A program made the translations under genes and the position numbers. The notes beneath the pieces are model-generated. The model did no database searches, was not told the origin of the DNA, and worked only from the letters and a program-made list of their open reading frames with translations. A DNA stretch of 5,194 bases from Rhizobium sp. Q54 (GTDB taxonomy: Bacteria; Bacteroidota; Bacteroidia; Flavobacteriales; Flavobacteriaceae), in assembly GCA_943324395.2 (NCBI GenBank), contig CALPLL020000135.1, positions 1 through 5,194 of the forward strand, given 5' to 3'. This document shows positions 1 through 5,194 of this stretch, in pieces (the first letter of the stretch is position 1; every line of letters starts with the position of its first letter).

Positions 1-690
1 TTATCTGATATTTTAGGTGATGAAGATCACTTAGGAGATATGGATTTCAAAGTAACTGGAACTTCAGAAGGAATTACAGCTTGTCAAATGGACATCAAAA
101 TTGACGGATTGAAATATGAAATTATGGAGCAAGCATTAGCTCAAGCTCGTGATGGACGTTTACATATTCTTGATATTTTAACTGCTACTTTACCATCTCC
201 AAAAGAGGATGTTAAAGAGTATGCTCCAAAAATTATTACAAGAACTATTCCTGGTAACTTTATCGGAGCTTTGATTGGACCTGGTGGAAAAGTAATTCAA
301 GAATTACAAAAAGCTACTGGAACTACCATCGTAATTAACGAGGTTAATGAAGAAGGTGTAATTGAAATTTTAGGAACTGATCCTGCTGGAATTGCTGCAG
401 TATTAGCTAAAATTGAATCGATTACTTTCAAGCCTCAAATGAACGAAGCTTACGAAGTGAAAGTAATTAAAATGCTTGATTTTGGTGCGGTTGTAGAATA
501 TACAGCAGTTCCTGGAAACGAAGTATTACTTCACGTGTCAGAATTGGCTTGGGAACGTACAGAAAATGTTTCTGATGTGGTAAATATGGGCGACGTATTC
601 CAAGTGAAATACTTAGGAATTGACCCTAAAACTAAAAAAGAGAAAGTTTCTAGAAAAGCACTTTTACCTAGACCTCCTAGAGAATCTTAA
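1..690 (+). CDS. pnp: Polyribonucleotide nucleotidyltransferase (PNPase), C-terminal third, 5'-truncated by window edge
   Basis: PNPase is a cytoplasmic trimeric 3'-5' exoribonuclease that uses phosphate to release nucleoside diphosphates and acts in mRNA decay. The reading frame is open from base 1 and ends in TAA at 688-690, giving 229 residues of a protein that is normally about 700-750. The fragment opens inside the second RNase PH domain with [16 protein letters not shown]. Its D9, D15 and K17 align with E. coli D486, D492 and K494, the catalytic/metal-binding residues, so the active site is intact as far as visible. A KH domain follows (about residues 76-140, GPGG loop at 93-96), then an S1 domain (about 152-222, with FGAVVEY and LLHVSEL). 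The ATG at base 40 is internal (the MDFK methionine) and is not the start. The tail after S1 is very short. A strong terminator follows 26 bases after the stop. Identification is secure. Confidence 0.97.
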   Translation, partial: LSDILGDEDHLGDMDFKVTGTSEGITACQMDIKIDGLKYEIMEQALAQARDGRLHILDILTATLPSPKEDVKEYAPKIITRTIPGNFIGALIGPGGKVIQELQKATGTTIVINEVNEEGVIEILGTDPAGIAAVLAKIESITFKPQMNEAYEVKVIKMLDFGAVVEYTAVPGNEVLLHVSELAWERTENVSDVVNMGDVFQVKYLGIDPKTKKEKVSRKALLPRPPRES

Positions 691-697
691 TAAAATA

Positions 698-711
698 GCA
701 AATTAATTTGC
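698..711. repeat. 14-bp perfect palindrome between pnp stop and its terminator
   Basis: GCAAATTAATTTGC reads the same on both strands. It starts 8 bases after the pnp stop codon and ends 5 bases before the terminator stem. In RNA it could form only a weak 5-bp stem with a TTAA loop. It may add to 3'-end protection of the pnp mRNA, be a protein site, or be chance in AT-rich DNA. The palindrome is seen directly; any function is inference. Confidence 0.4.
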
Positions 712-716
712 ATAAC

Positions 717-751
717 AAAACCCCAATTTATTGAATTAAATTGGGGTTTTT
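717..751 (+). terminator. Intrinsic terminator of pnp
   Basis: The left arm AAAACCCCAATTTA (717-730) pairs perfectly with TAAATTGGGGTTTT (737-750) around the 6-base loop TTGAAT, giving a 14-bp stem with four G-C pairs near its base. The stem runs into TTTTT (747-751). The left arm starts with AAAA, so the minus strand also ends in a short U run and the element could work in both directions, though no minus-strand gene is seen nearby. It separates pnp transcription from the carotenoid operon. Confidence 0.92.
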
Positions 752-851
752 GATTTTGAAGAAATATCTTTTTTTATTTTTTGTAGTTGTGAGACATTTA
801 TTTATAGGATTATTTTAACTTTTGTTGTACTATTATGATTTTATAAAAAAT

Positions 852-859
852 TAATTTTG
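852..859 (+). promoter_or_regulatory. Candidate Bacteroidota-type promoter (-7 element) for the carotenoid operon
   Basis: TAATTTTG matches the Bacteroidota -7 consensus TAnnTTTG exactly. It would place transcription start near 865-868, leaving a leader of about 15 bases before the ATG at 882. The upstream partner is less convincing: TTG words at 822-824 and 825-827 lie 27 and 24 bases before it, slightly farther than the usual spacing of about 17-23. Supporting context is the position after the pnp terminator and before the first gene of a co-directional operon. The consensus is established knowledge; the assignment is inference. Confidence 0.45.
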
Positions 860-881
860 TATCACAATTTAATTATAAAAA

Positions 882-2351
882 ATGAAAAAAACCGTTGGTA
901 TAATTGGAGCTGGAATTGGAGGTCTTGCCTTATCAATTCGCCTAGCCAATCAAGGGTTTAAGGTCACCATTTTTGAAAAAAACAGTTATCCCGGAGGTAA
1001 ATTGAGTGAATTAAATACAAATGGATTTCGATTTGATAAAGGGCCTTCACTATTTACAATGCCATCATTAATTGATGAATTGACCAATTTGCAAGGAAGC
1101 TCCCATTCATTTGAATACCAGAAATTAGAAGTCATTACCAACTATTTTTATCCGGATGGAACGCAACTAAAAGCTTCCGCCAATATTGAAGAATTTGCAG
1201 AGGAAGTTCATTTAAAATTAAATGAAAAAAAAGAAACGGTTTTAAAACACATCAAGCGCAACGCTTTTTATTTTAAAACCACCGAAGATTTATTTTTGAA
1301 GCAATCGCTTCATCAAATTAAAAATTTTATTAATTTTAAGACTTTAAAAGGTATATTGTTATCCCCATTCTTAGGTTTATTCAGCACGATGCACGAAAAA
1401 AATTCAAGAACGTTTTCCAACCCAAAAACAGTCCAACTGTTCAATCGATTTGCGACCTATAATGGTTCAAATCCATATAAAGCACCAGCGTTAATCAACA
1501 TGATTTCGCATTTAGAATTTAATCTTGGGGCTTATTTGCCTAAAAAAGGGATGCATCAAATTACTTCTCATTTGGTTGAACTTGCAGAAGAAGCTAATGT
1601 GGAAATTAAATACAATGCCCCCGTTGAAACCATAGAAATTGGCTCTAATAATAAGATTTCTTCCATTAAAAGTAACGGGGTTAATTATACCTTTGATATA
1701 GTGGCAAGCGACGTAGATCTCCATGTTCTTTACAAGTATCTATTACCAGAATCTTATACTCCTAAAAAACTAATCCAACAAGAAAAATCAAGTAGTGCCT
1801 ATGTTTTTTATTGGGGAATAAACAAAGAATTTGAAGAGTTAGGTTTGCATAATATTTTGTTTAGTGATGATTATAAAAAGGAATTTGATCATTTGTTTTC
1901 AGAACAATTTCCAACTGACGACCCTACAATTTACATTAATATTACTTCAAAATATTGCAAAGAAGATGCGCCTCAAGGTTGCGAAAACTGGTTTGTAATG
2001 GTAAACGTACCGCACAATAAAAACGAAAGTATCAATTATGAAACCGCTATTCGAAAAAATATTATTGAAAAAATTAATAGCATTTTAAAAACCGATATTG
2101 AAAAATACATCATCACAGAAAGCACGTTAAGCCCAATTGATATCGAAAACCAAACTTCGTCTTATGGCGGATCGCTTTACGGTAATTCTAGCAACAATAA
2201 ATTTGCAGCTTTTTTAAGACATGCTAACTATTCATCAAGTATTAAAAATTTATATCTTGTAGGAGGAAGTGTGCATCCTGGAGGAGGTATTCCATTGTGC
2301 CTTTTTAGTGCAAAAATCGCGAGTCAATTAATAGTAGAAAGAGAAAAGTAA
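882..2351 (+). CDS. crtD: Carotenoid desaturase of the CrtI/CrtD family, most likely 1'-hydroxycarotenoid 3',4'-desaturase
   Basis: This is a 489-residue FAD-dependent carotenoid dehydrogenase, normal length for the family. The N terminus has the Rossmann motif GAGIGG (9-14), the ribose-binding acidic residue E32 in IFEKN, PGGK (37-40) and RFDKGPSLFTMP (50-61). The C-terminal FAD motif is LYLVGGSVHPGGGIP (457-471). The central stretch RFATYNGSNPYKAP (189-202) resembles CrtD-type enzymes more than phytoene desaturases. The immediately downstream cruF is the usual partner: the hydratase makes the 1'-OH psi end and CrtD then inserts the 3',4' double bond, as in saproxanthin and myxol synthesis. 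The alternative is a phytoene desaturase (CrtI), but no crtB is beside it. The ATG at 882 is preceded by A-rich sequence without a Shine-Dalgarno, as is usual here, and is followed by an A7 run (885-891). It is the first gene of the operon; its TAA shares a base with the cruF ATG (TAATG), suggesting translational coupling. The family is certain; the exact reaction is inferred. Confidence 0.82.
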   Translation: MKKTVGIIGAGIGGLALSIRLANQGFKVTIFEKNSYPGGKLSELNTNGFRFDKGPSLFTMPSLIDELTNLQGSSHSFEYQKLEVITNYFYPDGTQLKASANIEEFAEEVHLKLNEKKETVLKHIKRNAFYFKTTEDLFLKQSLHQIKNFINFKTLKGILLSPFLGLFSTMHEKNSRTFSNPKTVQLFNRFATYNGSNPYKAPALINMISHLEFNLGAYLPKKGMHQITSHLVELAEEANVEIKYNAPVETIEIGSNNKISSIKSNGVNYTFDIVASDVDLHVLYKYLLPESYTPKKLIQQEKSSSAYVFYWGINKEFEELGLHNILFSDDYKKEFDHLFSEQFPTDDPTIYINITSKYCKEDAPQGCENWFVMVNVPHNKNESINYETAIRKNIIEKINSILKTDIEKYIITESTLSPIDIENQTSSYGGSLYGNSSNNKFAAFLRHANYSSSIKNLYLVGGSVHPGGGIPLCLFSAKIASQLIVEREK

Positions 2352-2977
2352 TGCTAAAGTCATATAAATCCTATTTATTATATTTCTTAATTCTGGTATA
2401 TATTTCTGGATCAATTGGGTTTATTGTTAATCCTTCTTTTTTTAGTCCTTTTACGCCTTACACCTTATTACTTACTTGTTTTGTTTTTTTAATTCACAGT
2501 CCTTTAGCCGATAAAAAATTCTTAATTGCCTTTTTTTCTATCGCTTTTTTAGGATTTATAATTGAAGTAATTGGAGTAAAAACGGGGTTGGTTTTCGGAA
2601 AATATTCCTATGGAGACGGATTGGGTTTTAAATTACTTAATGTTCCGCTAATTATTTCCATCAATTGGGCAATGCTTATTTTTGCAGGAATTAGAATTGT
2701 AAGTGGTATCTTTGCAAACAAAATAGTGTCATTGGTTGTTGCCGCTATATTAGTTACAATTATCGATTTAATTATTGAACAAGTGGCACCGAGACTAGAT
2801 TTTTGGAAATTTGAAGGAGGATTACCAGGTTTGCATAATTATATAGGTTGGATTGGAGTTGCTTTTTTTACATCGTACTTTTTTTATCCAACAATCATCA
2901 AAGGCAATCTTTCCGTTTCATTAATAATATTAATTTTACAAATTATATTCTTCACCTCATTATTTATATTTATTTAA
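2351..2977 (+). CDS. cruF: Carotenoid 1,2-hydratase CruF (membrane protein)
   Basis: CruF adds water to the psi end of lycopene or gamma-carotene, giving the tertiary 1'-hydroxyl found in myxol- and saproxanthin-type pigments. The 208-residue protein is very hydrophobic, with about seven membrane segments (roughly 8-27, 36-50, 57-74, 98-119, 124-142, 165-181, 188-207). It carries the conserved blocks I recall for this family (often annotated simply as carotenoid biosynthesis protein, DUF422): EVIGVKTG (72-79), FGKYSYGDGLG (82-92), VPL then INW (98-106), and DLIIEQVAPRLDFW (139-152) followed by GGLPGLHNYIGW (156-167). These hold polar residues likely to matter (E72, D139, E143, H162, N163). 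The start overlaps the crtD stop by one base, and crtZ begins one base after its own stop. The gene is unusually rich in T7 tracts. Unlike CrtC hydratases it is an integral membrane protein. Family assignment is strong; substrate preference (acyclic or monocyclic) cannot be read from sequence. Confidence 0.88.
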   Translation: MLKSYKSYLLYFLILVYISGSIGFIVNPSFFSPFTPYTLLLTCFVFLIHSPLADKKFLIAFFSIAFLGFIIEVIGVKTGLVFGKYSYGDGLGFKLLNVPLIISINWAMLIFAGIRIVSGIFANKIVSLVVAAILVTIIDLIIEQVAPRLDFWKFEGGLPGLHNYIGWIGVAFFTSYFFYPTIIKGNLSVSLIILILQIIFFTSLFIFI

Positions 2978-2978
2978 C

Positions 2979-3461
2979 ATGGAAATAATAATTAATTGTA
3001 GCATTGTTTTAGTCACTTTTATACTAACAGAATTTTCTGCTTGGGCAAATCACAAATACATCATGCATGGTTTTTTGTGGTATTTCCATGCAGATCACCA
3101 CAAAAAAGACCATAAAAGTTGGTTTGAACGAAATGATTTCTTTTTTATCACCTATGCCGTACCTAGTTGGTTACTTATAATGTTTGGAATGATGAACCAA
3201 TATGCATGGTATACTTGGGTTGGTTTTGGTATTTTACTTTATGGTTTAGCTTATTTCGTAATACATGATCTGGTAATACACCAACGCTTCAAAGTGCTTA
3301 CTAAATCTAAAAACGTATACGTTTTAGCTTTACGTCGTGCGCATAAAATGCACCACAAAAATACTGGAAAAGAAGGTGGCGAAAGTTTCGGAATGTTAAT
3401 TATTAAGAAAAAATACATTCAAGATGCTATAAAAAAATCTAAAACCCAGTATGCAAATTAA
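2979..3461 (+). CDS. crtZ: Beta-carotene (beta-ring) 3-hydroxylase CrtZ
   Basis: CrtZ is a membrane-bound non-heme di-iron hydroxylase that puts a hydroxyl on C3 of beta rings, using O2 and reductant. This 160-residue protein is normal CrtZ length and contains the complete histidine signature: HKYIMH (H25, H30), HADHH (H37, H40, H41) with H45, HDLVIH (H96, H101) and HKMHH (H122, H125, H126), ten histidines in all. Hydrophobic stretches lie at about 5-22, 54-71 and 77-96, with the histidine clusters on the cytoplasmic side by family knowledge. In this operon it would hydroxylate the single beta ring of a monocyclic carotenoid, or both rings of beta-carotene to give zeaxanthin if lycopene is fully cyclised. 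It starts one base after the cruF stop with no room for its own ribosome site, so it probably depends on coupled translation. crtA follows after 12 bases. Identification is secure. Confidence 0.95.
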   Translation: MEIIINCSIVLVTFILTEFSAWANHKYIMHGFLWYFHADHHKKDHKSWFERNDFFFITYAVPSWLLIMFGMMNQYAWYTWVGFGILLYGLAYFVIHDLVIHQRFKVLTKSKNVYVLALRRAHKMHHKNTGKEGGESFGMLIIKKKYIQDAIKKSKTQYAN

Positions 3462-3473
3462 GAATTCATACCG

Positions 3474-4181
3474 ATGAGCCAAATAACTACTTGCACCTTT
3501 TTTAAATTGGAATCTTTCTCCAATAAACTTTGGGCATTATCCCAAATGCAATTAGGACATGCTCATTTCAAAAAGATTGAAGGACTTGTGTTTTACAAAC
3601 TACTAGGTTCAGGCGCTGAAAATGGCTTTAGTTCAAAACCCAACTTTGGGACTTATGCATTATTGTGTATTTGGGAATCAGAAATATATGCTACTACTTT
3701 TTTTGAGAAAAATACTTTCTTTAACAAATATAAATCTAAAAGCTCCGAATCATTTACCGTTTATGCACATGCCGCAGAAGCCCACGGAAAATGGGACGGG
3801 AAGCAACCTTTTGTTTCTCACGCCACTTTGTCTATAGACAAACCTGTTATGGTTTTAACTCGAGCCAGTATTCGGCTTTCAAAATTAATTTCTTTTTGGA
3901 GAAAAGTCGGTAATGTTAGTAAAAGTTTAGAAGAGTACAACGGACTCGCAATGTCTATTGGTGTTGGCGAATGGCCTTTAATTCAACAGGCGACTTTAAG
4001 CATCTGGAAAACGCAGGCCGAAATGATTGATTATGCTTATAAAAATGAAAAGCATAAAGAGGTAGTTCGTCTTACTAGAAAACTAAAATGGTATAAAGAA
4101 GAACTATTCGCAAGATTTATTCCCTATAAATTTACAGGTCAATGGAATGAAAAAAATATTGAGACTATTTTTGATTTCTAA
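3474..4181 (+). CDS. crtA: Spheroidene monooxygenase (CrtA)-family carotenoid oxygenase, probable C2' hydroxylase or ketolase
   Basis: CrtA of purple bacteria is a heme-containing oxygenase that oxidises C2 next to the hydroxylated or methoxylated C1 end of acyclic carotenoids. The 235-residue protein shows the family blocks throughout: YKLLGSGAENGF (41-52), PNFGTYALL (56-64), HAAEAHGKWDGKQPF (99-113), LTRASIR (128-134), FW (141-142), IGVGEWPLIQQATLSIW (162-178) and WYKEELFARF (206-215). No signal peptide or membrane helix is evident. Placed after crtD, cruF and crtZ, its likely job is to oxidise C2' of the 1'-hydroxy end, turning a saproxanthin-like product into myxol. I recall flavobacterial CrtA homologues described as such 2'-hydroxylases, but cannot check this here. 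A 2'-ketolase, as in spheroidenone synthesis, is the alternative. The ATG at 3474 lies 12 bases after crtZ, has no Shine-Dalgarno, and is the start giving the usual N terminus. It is the last gene of the operon. Family is sure; product is inferred. Confidence 0.85.
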   Translation: MSQITTCTFFKLESFSNKLWALSQMQLGHAHFKKIEGLVFYKLLGSGAENGFSSKPNFGTYALLCIWESEIYATTFFEKNTFFNKYKSKSSESFTVYAHAAEAHGKWDGKQPFVSHATLSIDKPVMVLTRASIRLSKLISFWRKVGNVSKSLEEYNGLAMSIGVGEWPLIQQATLSIWKTQAEMIDYAYKNEKHKEVVRLTRKLKWYKEELFARFIPYKFTGQWNEKNIETIFDF

Positions 4182-4198
4182 TCTTACTTAATTCCTCC

Positions 4199-4214
4199 TT
4201 TTGAGCGCTCAAAA
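4199..4214. repeat. 16-bp perfect palindrome after crtA
   Basis: TTTTGAGCGCTCAAAA is a perfect inverted repeat with no spacer, centred between 4206 and 4207. It begins 17 bases past the crtA stop and ends 103 bases before the rpoD start. As RNA it could form a 6-bp stem closed by a GCGC loop. No T run follows on + and none follows the stem on the minus strand, so it does not look like a standard terminator. A dimeric regulator's binding site, or a weak hairpin trimming the crt mRNA, fits better. The palindrome is seen; the function is inference. Confidence 0.55.
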
Positions 4215-4234
4215 TGTTGAAACTAAAAAAAAGT

Positions 4235-4290
4235 TATAACTATTTTCTGCTTTTTGTAACTTTTATACAACATCTTACGTATAACTATTT
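4235..4290 (+). promoter_or_regulatory. rpoD upstream region with 11-bp direct repeat; promoter not resolved
   Basis: TATAACTATTT occurs at 4235-4245 and again at 4280-4290, 45 bases apart. Between the copies lie a TTTTTG word (4251-4256) that could act as a -33 element and a TTGTA-N7-TACAA inverted repeat (4254-4270). No exact TAnnTTTG -7 element is present in the 136-base gap. TATTTTCT at 4241 is a partial match, with a TTG 21 bases upstream (4217-4219). The repeat may mark two tandem promoters or paired regulator sites. The repeat is certain; its role is a guess. Confidence 0.35.
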
Positions 4291-4317
4291 CAATACCTAA
4301 AATGAGGGCTAGAAATT

Positions 4318-5181
4318 ATGAGACAACTTAAAATTACCAAGCAGGTTACCAATCGTGAAACCGCATCATTAGACAAATATTTACAAGAAATTGGAAAAGT
4401 AGATTTGATTACTGCCGATGAAGAGGTAGAATTAGCGCAGCGAATAAAAGCTGGAGATCAAGTAGCCCTTGAAAAATTAACTAAAGCCAATTTACGTTTC
4501 GTAGTTTCGGTAGCAAAACAATACCAAAATCAAGGTTTAACCCTTCCCGATCTTATAAATGAAGGAAATTTAGGATTGATCAAAGCAGCTCAACGTTTCG
4601 ATGAAACACGTGGTTTCAAATTCATTTCTTACGCCGTTTGGTGGATTCGTCAATCGATTTTGCAAGCTCTTGCAGAACAATCTCGTATCGTTCGTTTGCC
4701 TTTAAATAAAATTGGTTCTATAAATAAAATCAATAAAATGTATGCCTTGTTAGAGCAATCTAACGAAAGACCGCCTACAGCTGAAGAAATTGCTAAGGAA
4801 TTAGACATGACCGTGAACGATGTAAAAGAGTCAATGAAAAATTCTGGTCGTCACTTGTCAATGGACGCGCCTTTAGTTGAAGGAGAAGATTCTAACCTTT
4901 ATGATGTATTGCGTTCAGGGGAGTCTCCAAATCCAGATCGTGAATTAATTCAAGAGTCGTTGCGTACTGAAATTGAGCGTTCATTAGAAACCTTAACTCC
5001 TAGAGAAGCAGATGTAGTACGTTTGTATTTTGGATTGGGTGATCAACATCCGATGACGCTTGAAGAAATTGGAGAAACTTTCGATTTAACTCGTGAACGT
5101 GTTCGTCAAATTAAAGAAAAAGCAATTCGCAGATTAAAACATACTTCAAGAAGTAAAATCTTGAAAACTTATTTAGGATAA
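4318..5181 (+). CDS. rpoD: Primary RNA polymerase sigma factor (sigma-70/SigA, short Bacteroidota form)
   Basis: This protein directs RNA polymerase to housekeeping promoters. At 287 residues it is the short Bacteroidota form: it lacks region 1.1 and the long non-conserved insertion of E. coli RpoD. Regions in order: 1.2 (about 16-48, [15 protein letters not shown]), 2 (about 52-122, with [45 protein letters not shown]), 3 (about 129-185) and 4 (about 222-275, [15 protein letters not shown], then the helix-turn-helix [27 protein letters not shown]). The -10-melting aromatics are kept (W108, W109, aligned with E. coli W433, W434). In region 2.4 Q112 matches Q437, but E. coli T440 is replaced by L115, in keeping with the different -7 promoter word of this phylum. 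The [21 protein letters not shown] start is typical of flavobacterial homologues. An AGGG lies 9 bases upstream of the ATG. Codon choice (CGT arginine) resembles pnp and differs from the crt genes between them. Confidence 0.96.
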   Translation: MRQLKITKQVTNRETASLDKYLQEIGKVDLITADEEVELAQRIKAGDQVALEKLTKANLRFVVSVAKQYQNQGLTLPDLINEGNLGLIKAAQRFDETRGFKFISYAVWWIRQSILQALAEQSRIVRLPLNKIGSINKINKMYALLEQSNERPPTAEEIAKELDMTVNDVKESMKNSGRHLSMDAPLVEGEDSNLYDVLRSGESPNPDRELIQESLRTEIERSLETLTPREADVVRLYFGLGDQHPMTLEEIGETFDLTRERVRQIKEKAIRRLKHTSRSKILKTYLG

Positions 5182-5194
5182 TCAAATCTTAAAA

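Noticed and set aside
40..42. ATG at 40 as a start codon for a small RNA-binding protein
   Set aside because: The frame is open to base 1 and residues upstream ([12 protein letters not shown]) are PNPase active-site sequence, so this is an internal methionine of a truncated gene.
816..824. TAACTTTTG as the -7 element of the crt promoter
   Set aside because: It has one base too many between TA and TTTG for the consensus and no TTG at proper spacing; TAATTTTG at 852-859 is an exact match and closer to the start.
1512..1724. 70-residue minus-strand ORF inside crtD
   Set aside because: It lies fully within a well-supported desaturase gene, has no recognisable domain and no promoter of its own; it is a shadow frame.
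3462..3473. Gap between crtZ and crtA as a possible site of a separate promoter
   Set aside because: Twelve bases are too few, and no TAnnTTTG with an upstream partner was noted in the end of crtZ.
3622..3837. 71-residue + strand ORF inside crtA
   Set aside because: It is an out-of-frame shadow of the CrtA-family gene, whose own frame carries conserved blocks across the same bases.
4192..4202. TTCCTCCTTTT after crtA, resembling the anti-Shine-Dalgarno tail of 16S rRNA (or an SD on the minus strand)
   Set aside because: No minus-strand start codon or ORF follows it at a suitable distance, and the rest of the 16S 3' end is absent; most likely chance.
4199..4214. Palindrome as an intrinsic terminator of the crt operon
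   Set aside because: The stem is short and what follows on the + strand is ATGTTGAAACTAAAA, with no U run; kept only as a palindrome of unknown function.

Overview
The window looks like chromosomal DNA of a flavobacterium (phylum Bacteroidota, family Flavobacteriaceae, quite possibly Flavobacterium or a close relative). Evidence: very AT-rich DNA, almost no Shine-Dalgarno sequences before the genes, A-rich sequence ahead of the start codons, a TAnnTTTG-type promoter word, a short primary sigma factor without region 1.1, and a pigment gene set typical of this family. All genes are on the + strand.

Layout: (1) Bases 1-690 are the 3' third of pnp (polynucleotide phosphorylase), cut by the window edge: the end of the catalytic core, then the KH and S1 RNA-binding domains. 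(2) Bases 691-881 are intergenic. They hold a 14-bp palindrome, a textbook intrinsic terminator for pnp (717-751) and a candidate promoter for the next operon (about 852-859). (3) Bases 882-4181 are a tight four-gene carotenoid operon: a CrtI/CrtD-type carotenoid desaturase (most likely crtD), cruF (carotenoid 1,2-hydratase), crtZ (beta-ring 3-hydroxylase) and a crtA-type (spheroidene monooxygenase family) oxygenase. Junctions are a 1-base overlap (TAATG), a 1-base gap and a 12-base gap. (4) Bases 4182-4317 hold a perfect 16-bp palindrome and an 11-bp direct repeat, but no clear terminator. (5) Bases 4318-5181 are rpoD/sigA, the primary sigma factor. The last 13 bases show nothing.

How the genes fit together: CruF hydrates the psi end of an acyclic or monocyclic carotene at C1',2', CrtD adds the 3',4' double bond, CrtZ hydroxylates the beta ring at C3, and the CrtA-like oxygenase most plausibly acts at C2' of the hydrated end. 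This is the decoration module for a saproxanthin/myxol-type monocyclic xanthophyll. The genes for the core carotene (crtE, crtB, crtI, lycopene cyclase) are not in the window and must lie elsewhere. The pigment operon sits between two information-processing genes, pnp and rpoD, which I recall as near neighbours in many Bacteroidota, so it may be an insertion into a conserved housekeeping locus. I see no phage, transposon, CRISPR, tRNA or rRNA, and no wholly unknown system. The least described part is the product of the CrtA-like enzyme, together with the control of the crt-rpoD junction.
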